NCBI GenBank assembly: GCA_949357655.1
Contig: CASHTG010000003.1
Span: forward strand, 434,001-498,000
Direction of reading: 5' to 3'
Source of the DNA: Parascedosporium putredinis
Taxonomy: Eukaryota > Ascomycota > Sordariomycetes > Microascales > Microascaceae
Length of the DNA: 64,000 nucleotides
The first letter of the stretch is position 1. Every line of letters starts with the position of its first letter. The notes beneath the pieces were generated by a model that saw only the letters and a list, made by a program, of their open reading frames with translations, was not told the DNA's origin and made no database searches. Positions 1-10,155 of this stretch are shown here, piece by piece. Position numbers and translations under genes: made by a program.

Positions 1-300
1 GCTACTCCGCCTTCGCTTCCCTGAGGGTAGCTAACAACAACGTCCCCAAGCACAATTTGCCGCTGATCGGGGCCATAGGAAGGCATGGCTCCTGCTATGC
101 CAACCACGAGAACGTGCTGGAGATTGGGGAAGGAGTCACGCATGTCGGCGACGACGGTCGCCGCGGGTGAGTTCCAATCCTCGGGCACACGGCCATCGCG
201 ACCCAGTGGAGCCCTACCCGTCCAACATGATAAGTCGTCGTCTTCTTGGCTATTTCCTCGCGGCTTTGCAATATTGCAATGGCGGGCGTGAGCTCCAACG
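1..300 (+). pseudogene. Fragment resembling the C-terminal part of a subtilisin-like (S8) protease, cut by the window edge
   Basis: A frame open from base 3 to about 170 reads like protein, with the pieces LPLIGAIGRHGSC and NVLEIGEGVTHVGDDG. This resembles the stretch of fungal S8 proteases just before the catalytic serine. Shortly after, allowing one missing base near 200, GT(S)AIAT can be read where the family has GTSxAxP, and LLGYFLAAL follows in another frame near 235-268, like the helix behind the catalytic serine. The pieces lie in three frames, with in-frame stops (for example TGA near 170; the same bases could also be a GTGAGT splice donor). I infer a decayed or error-ridden subtilase end. 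The family assignment rests on memory of the motif order only, and an unrelated partial gene is possible. Confidence 0.3.
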
Positions 301-1949
301 CCATAGGGGCGATCCACCCAACTGTGACGTTTTTTCATGTGAAGTCATCGTGAGTCGCTTCTCTCAGAACCCTCCGAGAGCCCGGGTTGGAAGGAGAAGG
401 CATCGACGGATTGTGCTGAAACAGAGAGATGGTTCCCTCAATCTCTCCCAGATACTGGCCAGGGTGGTGAGGGGCTGAGTGATGCTCATTGGTGACCAAT
501 GGCCAACGACCGCGCATTTGTCGACTTGCAGCGCAGCCTGATCATGAGCAGAGGCGCAGGCGAGGGTGGTAGGCCGCCTAGATAAGCCTGTAAGGAGAAT
601 ACTGATATGCTTTAGATGGGCGTACTATCCAGGGTGGAGGAGCTTTAGAAACGGCCTTCATCCACATTAAAACTACTCATTATGGGAGTTGCACGAGTTT
701 TTGGGAGACGTGGTTTATAACATCAGCTCAACCTTCGTTCTACATCATAGATGGAGCTGGCGAGGGTGCTGGCCGCGGGCGACAATTGGTCGGCACGGCG
801 ATATTGTTATCCCCTGTAGAGCCTATCTTTTAGGGACGGTTTCCCTAGGACAACATTTCGTATTGGTTCAAGCAAAAGCGGCAGGCTGTGGACGAATTCT
901 ACATACCCATTAGGCATCTACCATAGGAAACTGGGCATCGCTGCCGGTTTTTCTACACGCTCACTTTTATGGCGTGTCACATCAGCCTCTTAAACCTTTT
1001 TCCTCTTTCATTTTTACACACCATTCCAAGGTTTATCTGGAACAAGAGCCTCGGCGTGTCGCATGCTTCAACACACCGGTATAGGCTCATATAGACTCTC
1101 GCTCTCCCCGTAGTTGACCCTTTTGCTATTCGTCAAAGATTCAACCCTGCCCACACATTAGTTGGAGCGCCGCCTAAGAAAACTCAGGGACCACCGATCC
1201 GGTGGTTCTTGGGACTGGGGCTTGCTCTGGTCCTGTAACCCCTTTCCAGCTTTTGTTCCTCGCTGGGCCGGAAGTAATACCCACAAAGAATACCCAGTGC
1301 TGCTAACTGAACATATAGTTTAACAAGAGAAGGCTAGGCTTGGTGGACGAGGAGTTTGGTTATTATGCGAGTAAAGAATCGTGATAGTGCTAAACCGTGG
1401 GCGAACCGCCTAAACCAGTGCTGTGATCCTTGACAAGTATTTCGTACGTCAACTGTGGGGTCAAGCTTTCAAAACAGCCCGGTAATCTCGTCAGAGAGAA
1501 TGGAGCAAGCTTGCTTCAAAAGTTGCGCTAGCAATTGGCGGTCGGCTGTTGTCAGCCATTGCCGCTCTCGAACTTGGTTGACGGCCGAGCTCTCCACGCT
1601 CACGTGCTCACGGCTCTTCCCGCTAATAGCAAAGTATGAACTTTTGTCTAAAGGACTCGCAAGCAAAGAGAGTGTCTTGCTTGGCCGTGCCCATGCACCC
1701 CGTCGCTGCAATACCGCAACCAACCAAGATCCTGGCATTTGACGTGAACCGCATCTCTTCCCCCAGGCTTGCACCTCCGACCCTCCCTCTGCCCGCATTT
1801 CCGACAGCCAATCCTCCTCTCCTCACCATCCATTGCGTCTCCTAGAACCCTATTCTCCCGTCTCTTTTACTAGAAGACGCCACTCGAAGAGAACATTCTC
1901 TACTCTCGACTTTACTTCCTTCCAACATCCCTCCTTCAGAAACACCACC
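301..1949. other. Intergenic, no supported gene
   Basis: Only short overlapping open frames without recognisable protein character are seen. The last 100 bases before 1950 are pyrimidine-rich, as expected for a fungal promoter and 5' leader of the next gene. Confidence 0.5.
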
Positions 1950-2793
1950 ATGGGCTGGCTGTGGGCTTCCTCGACTCCCAACCCTCCCAAGGACACACCG
2001 GAGCAGTCCTCTACCCCTCCTCCACCTCCCCCTCCTCCGGCCGCGCCCGCCATCTCCTCCGGCGACTCCGAAATCACCAAATTCTTCGCCGAACTCCAAG
2101 CAGACCACGCGAGAACCTCCTCAACATCCACCGCGCAACCACCCTCTTCCGCCTCCTCCCCGCCTCGTCCAGCAGCGCCACGATTCACAACAACACCACA
2201 GACGCGCGGACCTCCTCCGCTTCTTCTTCTTCTTCTTCTTCTTCTTCTTCTTCTTCTTCGTCCTCCTCCACCTCCTCCATATCGGGGTCCCTCTCGAGCT
2301 ACCTCCCCTTCCTCGCCGGCGGCCGCACCCACGAAGCGCCCAAGCCCTTACCCCCTCCACCTCCCGCAACTTCACCCCGGGCTCCGAAGCCCTCGCACAC
2401 TCCCTCCGACCCTCCGACATGTCCTGCCGCCAGGCCTTTGATCAGGCCTACGCCTGCCAATCCATCGGCGGCCAGTGGAACGCCATCTACCGCGAGGGCT
2501 CCGTCCGCACCTGCTCCCACCTCTGGGAAGACTTTTGGTTTTGCATGCGCGTCAAGGGTTACGTCGGTCCCATGAAGGAGGAGGCTATCAAGGAGCACTA
2601 CCGGAGGAAGGAGCTCGAAAAGTATGGTGGCAAGCCGAACAGCGAGGATGTCTGGGTGAGCAGGGACGAGAAAGTGCCTCCCGGCACAGCCTTCAAGGAA
2701 CCTTTTGTCCCGGATAACATGTCGGACGAGGAGTGGCAGCTCATGGAAATTGAGAGGCGGAAGGAGATCAGGCGCGAGCTGGGCATAGAATAG
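1950..2793 (+). CDS. EMI1-like protein (DUF3128/PANTS-like family)
   Basis: The protein begins MGWLWASS, the usual start of fungal early meiotic induction 1 homologues. It then has a Pro-rich linker and a poly-Ser tract coded by a TTC repeat. The conserved C-terminal domain has MSCRQAFDQAYAC, RTCSHLWEDFWFCMR and KEHYRRKE, with the paired cysteines of a CHCH-like fold. Family members are small intermembrane or cytoplasmic proteins; the yeast founder was found through meiotic IME1 induction and mitochondrial function, and the biochemical role is unknown. The frame changes twice, once between about 2100 and 2200 and once near 2337 (CCC where CCCC would join GGRTHEAP to QALTPSTSRNF). Adding two bases gives 281 codons. 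No intron is needed. The C-terminal call is firm; the exact middle sequence is not. Confidence 0.85.
2221..2259. repeat. (TTC)13 microsatellite inside a coding region
   Basis: Thirteen TTC units encode the Ser tract of the EMI1-like gene when read as TCT. Length changes by whole units keep the frame, so the tract can vary without breaking the gene. Confidence 0.9.
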
Positions 2794-3337
2794 AACGGAA
2801 CATATTTGTAAACTCCCCCTCTCCTCTTTCTTCTTTACGACACATTATAACGCGAGGATATCCGCGATATGTTCTTTCCCGAAAGAATAAAAAGCACATG
2901 AAAACCTCCATTTTGAGAGTATGGAACCAATTAACTGGTGATCTTACGCATATCTAGCCGCCACTTCGAATACTAGGGAGGTTAGACATTGATAGATGGT
3001 ATCACAAGAGTAAAAAACACAGAGTATATGTTGTTGAACTGTTTTCATTTGATCCTTATGAAGGACTCGTCATTAAAGTACAAAGAACCCGGCTCGATAA
3101 CCACGAGCTTTTTCCATCTCCTGTATTCGTAAGATGCCGAAGAAGAGACTAAGAAAAAAACGTCCAAAGGGAAAAAAGCAAGAAACGCAAAAGAAAGTCT
3201 AAAACAGAATCATCATGCCGTTTTAACCACCCTTCGTTGCAAGTCCTCCTCTTTCTAGCAAGGGAAAGAAACATGGCTTTCAGTCTCGCAAAAGGAGAGG
3301 GATTGTGCGGGTATCATCAGAGAGCTACGAGGTGCAT
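2794..3337. other. Shared 3' region between convergent genes
   Basis: This lies between the stops of the EMI1-like gene (+) and HSP70 (-). It is AT-rich with AATAAA-like sequence near 2887 (AGAATAAAAAGC) that could serve the + gene's polyadenylation. No gene is seen. Confidence 0.55.
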
Positions 3338-4825
3338 TTAGTCAACCTCCTCGACGGTGGGGCCATCGTCGTGCGAGGCACCGCCGGCGGGGCCACCAGC
3401 GCCAGGAAGCCGCCAGGACCGCCAGGGCCGCCGGGCATGCCACCGGGCATGCCACCAGCGCCACCAGCACCGTAGAACTTCATCATGATGGGGTTGGCAA
3501 CACCCTCGAGCTCCTTCTGGCGCTCCTCGTACTCCTCGCGAGTAGCCTGCTGGTTGTCGTCGAGCCAAGCGACAATCTTGTCAATCTCGGCCTTGAGCTT
3601 CTCCTTGTCGCTAGCATCGAGCTTCTCGTCAACCTTCTCGTCGCCGAGAGTGTTGCGGAGAGAGTAGGCGTACGACTCGAGACCGTTCTTGGCAGCGACG
3701 CGGCGGCCCTCGGCCTCATCCTCGTCCTTGTACTTCTCGGCCTCAGAAAGCATGCGCTCGATGTCTTCCTTGGAAAGACGGCCCTTGTCGTTGGTGATGA
3801 CAATCTTGTTGGACTTGCCGGTGCCCTTCTCAACGGCGGAGACGTTCATGATACCGGAAGCATCGACATCGAAGGTAACCTCGATCTGGGGAACACCACG
3901 GGGAGCGGGGGAATACCGGTAAGCTCGAACTTGCCGAGGAGGTTGTTGTCCTTGGTGCGCTGACGCTCACCCTCGTACACCTGGATAAGCACACCAGGCT
4001 GGTTGTCCGAGAAAGTGGAGAAGATCTCCGACTTCTTGGTGGGGATGGTGGTGTTGCGGGGAATGAGCTTGGTCATCATGCCACCAGCAGTCTCGATACC
4101 GACGGAGAGCGGGGCGACATCGAGGAGCAGGATCTCGTTGGTGGTCTTGTTGGAGGTGTCACCAGAGAGAATGGCAGCCTGGACGGCGGCACCGTAGGCA
4201 ACGGCCTCATCGGGGTTGATGGACCTGTTGGGCTCCTTGCCGTTGAAGTAGTCCGAGATGAGCTTCTGGACGCGGGGAATACGGGTGGAACCACCGACGA
4301 GGACAATGTCGTGGACGTTGGCCTTGTCGATCTTGGAATCGGTAAGGACGCGGTCGACGGGCTGGAGGGTGGAGCGGAAAAGATCCTGGCAGAGCTCCTC
4401 GAAACGGGCACGAGTGATGGAGGTGTAGAAGTCGATACCCTCGAAGAGAGTCGATTTCGATCGAGGTCTGGGCAGACGAAGAGAGGGTACGCTTGGCACG
4501 CTCGCAAGCGGTGCGGAGACGACGGAGGGCACGAGCGTTGGAGGAAAGATCCTTCTTGTGCTTGCGCTTGAACTCGTTGATGAAGTGCTGGACGAGACGG
4601 TTGTCCATGTCCTCACCACCAAGATGGGTGTCACCAGCAGTAGCCTTGACCTCGAAGATGCCATCCTCAATGGTGAGGAGGGAGACATCGAAAGTACCAC
4701 CACCGAGATCGAAAATGAGGACGTTGCGTTCACCTTCGTGCTTCTTGTCGAGACCGTAGGCGATGGCGGCAGCAGTGGGCTCGTTGATGATACGGAGAAC
4801 GTTGAGACCAGCAATAAGACCAGAG

Positions 4826-4866
<41 letters not shown>

Positions 4867-5495
4867 CACGGTGATGACAGCCTGGCTGACAGTGGTACCG
4901 AGGTAGCTCTCGGCAGTCTCTCGCATCTTGGTGAGGATCATGGCAGAGATTTCCTCAGGAGTGAACTGCTTGGTCTCGCCCTTGAACTCGACCTCAACGA
5001 CGGGCTTACCGCCCTGGTCGCCCTTGACGGTGAAGGAGAAGTGCTTCATGTCAGCCTGGACCTCGGCGTCCTGGAACTTGCGGCCAATTAGACGCTTGGC
5101 GTCGAAGACTGTGTTCTTGGGGTTCATGGCGACCTGGTTCTTCGCCGCGTCTCCGATGAGACGCTCAGTGTCGGTGAAAGCGACTAATAAAAATGTTAGC
5201 TAATTGCCTTTTTCGGTCTGGTTGCCACACGGCTAGAGGGCAAAGCGGAGCCACAACTCGGCCCGCCCACCACCACCTCTCCAAGCGGAAAAGCAGCATG
5301 GGGGCGGATGGGTGTGAACCTAGCAGGGCCCCGATGAATGGGAAAGGGGATTGGATTTTGCTATTCGCTTTACTTACCATAAGAGGGAGTGGTACGGTTA
5401 CCCTGGTCGTTGGCAATGATGTCGCAACGATCATCTCGGAAGATACCTACACAGCTGTAGGTCGTTCCGAGATCGATACCAATAGCGGGAGCCAT
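3338..5495 (-). CDS. Cytosolic heat-shock protein 70 (Hsc70/SSA type)
   Basis: ATP-dependent chaperone of nascent and misfolded proteins. Exon 1 (5378-5495) starts MAPAIGIDLGTTYSCVG, the phosphate-1 loop. One intron (5184-5377, GTAAGT..TTAG) splits the PSY|VAFTDTERLIGD region. Further on are IINEPTAAAIAYG, IFDLGGGTFDVS and LVGGSTRIPRVQ, then the substrate-binding domain and a GGMP-rich tail. The true end is PTVEEVD, the EEVD cochaperone signal of cytosolic members. Three frame breaks occur: GG for GGG at 3405-3406, five G for six at 3907-3911, and loss of two bases near 4444-4450 (IDSL|FEGIDFYT). Restoring four bases gives 655 aa, the family length. An essential, perfectly conserved protein with three breaks implies sequence error rather than decay. 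Confidence 0.95.
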
Positions 5496-7692
5496 GGTGG
5501 TTGTGTGATGTGTGGAATTAGGAATTGGTGGATGAAGGTAGAAGGAAGGGAGAGCGTGGGGTATCTCTGAAGCTCCCTACGAAAACGGTGTGGGGGTGGT
5601 GCGTTGAATGTATGGATTGGGTTCAACGGAGAGGGTTTGGGATGAAGAAAAGAGACCAGAAATCAGGATGCCTCCTCTTTTATAGGTCTAGGGGATAGGA
5701 GAGAGATTTGGTTTGTTTTGTGCAGAGGAAAGAGAAAAAAGTTCTGGACTCTGACCTCGATGGTGAAGATGGCAGCTTAATACTCAAGAGCGTTGCGGGG
5801 CGGGAAGGTACGAGAAGGTACCCCGCCACTTCGATCGGTTTCTTTTCTCTTCCAGCAGTTGCTCGAGAATGCTGGGGCAACCACCAGAATTTTCCACACT
5901 CCACCCACGTTCATCAGGCTGTACCCCCTCAACTTGGAATTTGCCCCCAACAGTACCCCCTGCGCTTCCTTCGTTTTTGGAAGCATTTTCTGGTTGGAGC
6001 TTCGACCATCTGCGAGCTTCCTGATCAATCGAACGCTTGTTTTCGACGGAAGTGAGGGTTGGAGAAAAAAATCCGTTCTGGGTGAAGCTAGCACATTCCT
6101 CTCATGTACCTCAATTCCTCACTTCCAAACCACAGTTATGCAATTCAATACCACCGGATCCGAGCTTGCTACTCCTTCAAAATCTTTTTTCCTGCTCTCT
6201 CCATTTCCTTTCGTCGCTGCTCCTCTTCTGGTTAGAGTTGGAGCTCTCTGCGCATCATGGTCTCATGCTCGTCGTAGAATAGAATTTTCTCACGGCTTCC
6301 CAATTGATGTCATCCTCAGATGTTGATGGTGGGGTTCTTCTCAAGTACAAGATACAAAGGTTTTGTGGGAATAACCACGTATGCATCTAATAAAACAGGG
6401 CATTGAAATATATCTAATACAGAAGCCTTGAGGATTTAGGGCTAACCAGCCACTGACCCTTCGCGCGGTCCTTGAGCTCCCATTGCCCCGCTGTGGTGGG
6501 CGGCTGGCGAAATAATGGCAGATCCACGATGGTGCCCCTCCTTCTAGCCAGAAGATAAGCCAGCCATCAATTGGTTAGCTCTGGGACATTACGCACCGGA
6601 GAGATGTCACTAGAAAGGGTTCGAAGCTCAAATTCAAAGAGTGTGGGCCGGTCCTTCGGAGCATTCGGTTCTATCGATCTTGCCTCCCTATAGCTCGGCA
6701 TTGGCTCTTTTTTTCGATAATAGATTCGAGCTGTTCCGCAAAGGTCCCAGCAGAGGCTGAAAGCTTGGGGAGTTTCTCCCGTTCTCCATTGCGCTGGTCG
6801 CCTGTGCCTGCAACCCGCCGCTGCGCTGCTGCTGCCTGAACGGAGGCCGCAAGGCGGAAATCCGGTTTGTCGTCCGCTCTCTCAACCTGAAAAGCTACCT
6901 CAACTACTTTTTCTACTTGTCGTTGTGATCGTTCGAGCATGCCCTTCTTCCTCCAGAATCGTGCGCTTGCATCTTTCGGCGAGGCCGGTCTTCCGAGCTC
7001 TCGAATCACTTGTCACTACGATCGTCGGGCCATTGCACCCATCCCAACCTTCCTCCCAGGCTAGTCCTGACGGTGGAAAGCCAATTCGCTCCATCGTGCA
7101 CCCAAGGCGGAAGTTTGTCCATATTGCTTCAACAAAAAAAAAAAAAAAAAGGGAACTATCCCCCAAGAATGCATAAAGACCCCACCTATATCCTGAGACG
7201 CCATCTGTGCGTGTGCCTGATGATGACCTGACGAGGGTTGCGGCCGGGTTTTGAGACACTTCGCCGTGCTCGACAATTGATTAGTTCATAGAATTTTGAC
7301 GAGCGGAACGACCTCCTATCGTAGTGTGCCTGCTCCAAGGACAGGCCGAAAAGATTTCTTTCGGTTGTTGTGAAGTACCTGCACTGTCCTAACCGACGCC
7401 AGTCGCGCCTGCATTAGCCAAATCTCTTGTCATCCGTACTCTCAATGTTCCCACGGTTTCCAAGGCGAAACACTGTGCGTCCCAGCCTTTGGGAGTCTGG
7501 AACCACCGAACCGCTGAGTGGAGAGAGCAAAACGTAGGATTGTCCAAAAGAGGAAATCAACCTACGTACTAGGCACGTTTCAATATCGGGGCTCAACTGG
7601 TGCCAATATGCGCCTCGATGCCGACCGCTTCTCATGATTTTCACGATATCCGCTCTATCAGAGAAAGTGGCTCTTGTCCAAGTAGAGCGAGG
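5496..7692. other. HSP70 promoter and long intergenic stretch
   Basis: The first 500 bases hold the HSP70 leader, TATA box and pyrimidine-rich tracts. The remainder up to the RecQ gene has only unsupported open frames, including a 112-codon minus-strand frame at 6671-7009 with coiled-coil-like composition and no family I recognise. A run of 17 A lies at 7134-7150. Confidence 0.45.
5678..5684 (-). promoter_or_regulatory. TATA box of the HSP70 gene
   Basis: On the minus strand the sequence reads CCTATAAAAGAGG, about 185 bases upstream of the HSP70 ATG. Stress-induced HSP70 genes usually have TATA promoters. Further upstream, 5887-5894 reads GAATTTTC (GAA-nn-TTC), a two-unit match to a heat-shock element. 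I could not find a clear third unit in phase, so heat-shock factor control is likely from family knowledge but only weakly shown here. Confidence 0.6.
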
Positions 7693-9334
7693 ATGCCACC
7701 TCCCAAACTTGCGAGGCCGAGGAAACCAGGGCAGCCAATCGACCTAGACTCTACTTTACGCCGTCAATTTAACAAAAAGAGCTTCAGGTAGGGTGGTTCT
7801 TCGAGAGAAGCTCCGGTGTGCACAGGGCTAATTCACTGCGTGTAGACCCCATCAGAGGGAGATTATCGAGGCAACGCTTCATGGAAATGATGTCTACGTA
7901 CAAGCCGCTACTTCCTTTGGGAAGAGCTTATGTTTCCAGCTTCCAGCCATGATAGATTCGGGTAGTACGTATCAAGCTGCCTTGCGTATGCTTTCAACCT
8001 GTGAGGCCATATCACGGCTCACTAACTGGATCAGTCACTATTGTCGTCTCTCCACTGTTAAGCTTGATGGTAAACCCTCCCGAAAAATTCCCTTGATGTT
8101 GTGAGTCAGGGTGCCTAACATCCGCACCTCAGATGAACCAAGTTGAGGCCCTTCAAAAGCTGGTATCAACGCAAGGACGCTCAATTCCAGTACACCACGG
8201 TCCGAGAGGGACGCTATCAATAACGACCTAGGGACAGGCCGTCCCCAGACTCGCCTTCTCTACGTGACGCCAGAACTATGTTCCACGGATCGTTTCCGCC
8301 AGCGCCTACAGGTCATCTATGGGCAGGGTGCGTTGGCCCGTATAGCCATCGACGAGGCGCACTGCATATCTGAATGGGGCCATGACTTCCGAAAGGATTT
8401 CAAGCGCCTGTCTTGGTTCAGGCAGACCTTCCCAGATGTGCCGATAATGTGCTTGACTGCCACGGCAAACGACCTGACCCGAAATGACGTCCTGAGCACC
8501 ATGGGTCTGAGCGTCGGCTCTCCTACTCTTAAGGTGTTTACTATGTCAGCTCACCGACCGAATCTCCATCTTGAAATCCGGTACACTCGAGATCAGGAAG
8601 ACAACCGTCTATCCAACTTCTTGGCTTGGCTTAACAAGGTGTACGAACGGAGGAGGGGACCAGGTCGGAAGCCTGAGCTAGACGCTGTTGGTGAGCGGGT
8701 GGACGGGGTATCGGGCATCATCTACACCATGTCCCGAGACGAATGCGAGTCTCTATCTGCCCAGCTACGAGAAGCCGGCATCGGCGCCAAACCTTTCCAT
8801 GCCAGACTCGCCCCGGACGTCAAGGAGCGCACGCTGAACCGATGGATCGCAAACGAAGAAGGCTACGATATTATCGTCGCCACCACCGCCTTTGGCATGG
8901 GCATCGACAAGGACAACGTCCGCTTTGTGGTTCACTGGCGCCTGCCCAAGTCTTTTGAGGGCTATTACCAAGAAGTTGGCCGCGCCGGCCGCGATGGAAG
9001 AGCGAGCTACTGCTTCCTCTACTACAGCCGTGAGGACCTTGAGCGGGTCCAGCGCATGGTCAGGTCGGACGGCGAAGATAGCGCTGCCAACTTCGAGGCC
9101 CGGATGAAGAGCCTCCAGGCCTTGGCTCTATACGCCGAGAACACGCGCGACTGCCGGCATGCGCAAATCTGTCGATATTTTGGCGAGACAACAGTGCCAT
9201 ACTGTGACGCGGCGTGCGATTGGCACAAAGACGCCAAAGACCTTAGAGCGCGGCTTGAAAAGGGTCTTGCTACAGAAGAGTGGGTTAGTACTCAAGCTGA
9301 GCACCTGGGCACGGCAGGCTACTACGACGATTAA
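7693..9334 (+). CDS. RecQ-family DNA helicase
   Basis: A 3'-5' helicase of the RecQ group, in a short fungal form. Four exons are read: 7693-7787, 7846-7964, 8035-8069 and 8133-9334. The introns are 58, 70 and 63 bp with GT..AG ends and a CTAAC branch site in the second. In order: motif 0 (SFRPHQREII), a Walker A variant AATSFGKS near residue 55, motif Ia (TIVVSPLLSLMMNQVEAL), DEAH box (IDEAHCISEWGHDFR) near 156, motif III (LTATAN), motif V (ATTAFGMGIDKDNVR), motif VI (QEVGRAGRDGR) and a Cys-rich RecQ zinc region. One G is missing at 8162-8163 (QKL|GINAR). With it the protein is 483 aa. An in-frame ATG at 7618 would add 25 residues. HRDC and long N-terminal regions of Sgs1/BLM are absent, so this is not the main Sgs1 orthologue. 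Confidence 0.9.
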
Positions 9335-9756
9335 GAGCACACATCAAAGTATACACCGCATTTACACAAAACAAGTACGGCGGAGTAGACAACTGATCTG
9401 CTTGGTTGGATTTGGCGCGATGTTTCAAATGAAAAGTTAACTATTTTTGACGCTTCTTGTTGATTCTAAGCCAAAAGCTCCTCCCTTAGCATGAAGAAGA
9501 AGGGCACGCTGCGGAAGTCGCATTTTCAAGGTATTTGGGGATCGCTACTGAGAGGTTATGATATAAGTCTTGAAGCTAGCCGCGATCTCCTTTATCAGAT
9601 CCCGGCTAGGGCCGATCTGAGATTCCTTCGCACTCGTGTTTTCATCGAACTTGGGAGGTAGTGGGTGATTTCGAACAAAGGGAATGTCGGTCGACGCAGA
9701 GAAACCGTTCCCCCTGACCTCGGAGCATGAACCGAACTTGATCCGTCGCCGTCCCT

Positions 9757-10155
9757 TTAGCTGCTCAGCAGATACTCGATACCCGAGTCCACATCATTCA
9801 CATCGTCCCCTCCACCCTGCATCCCGCGCGCTTCCAGGATGTCCAAGAGGAAATATTCCTCGTCTTGCTGTTTCCAATATGACTCTCTATCCTGATCATC
9901 TAGCGCGTCGAGTGCGGGTACCTCTTCAACTCCCCCAGGGTTGTGTTCTCGCAGACAATGTTGCTCGGTTTGGGCACTTCCACCTGGGGCGGGCGTGGCA
10001 GGGTCTTTGCAGCTCTTTAGCTCTGACTGTCCTTGAAGAGACCGTTCGGTTTCTACCGTTCCTTGCTCCCGAATGTTTGCGGGCGGGTTTGTGGGCAAAG
10101 GGTCTCGCGAAGGCTGTTGCGGACGGACCCTAGTATCCTTAGTATCCTCTGACAT
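9757..10155 (-). CDS. Small hypothetical ORF
   Basis: A 132-codon frame starts with ATG and ends in DVDSGIEYLLSS, with an acidic C-terminal half (DALDDQDRESYW, QDEEYFLLDILEARG) that looks protein-like. No family is recognised. It lies tail-to-tail with the RecQ gene in an otherwise gene-poor region next to decayed DNA, so it may be a small real gene, a remnant or chance. Confidence 0.25.
   Translation of the reverse strand: MSEDTKDTRVRPQQPSRDPLPTNPPANIREQGTVETERSLQGQSELKSCKDPATPAPGGSAQTEQHCLREHNPGGVEEVPALDALDDQDRESYWKQQDEEYFLLDILEARGMQGGGDDVNDVDSGIEYLLSS

Noticed and set aside
3338..5495. HSP70 as a pseudogene because of three frame breaks
   Set aside because: Every domain, the intron splice sites and the EEVD end are preserved and the breaks lie mostly in homopolymers, as in other essential genes here.
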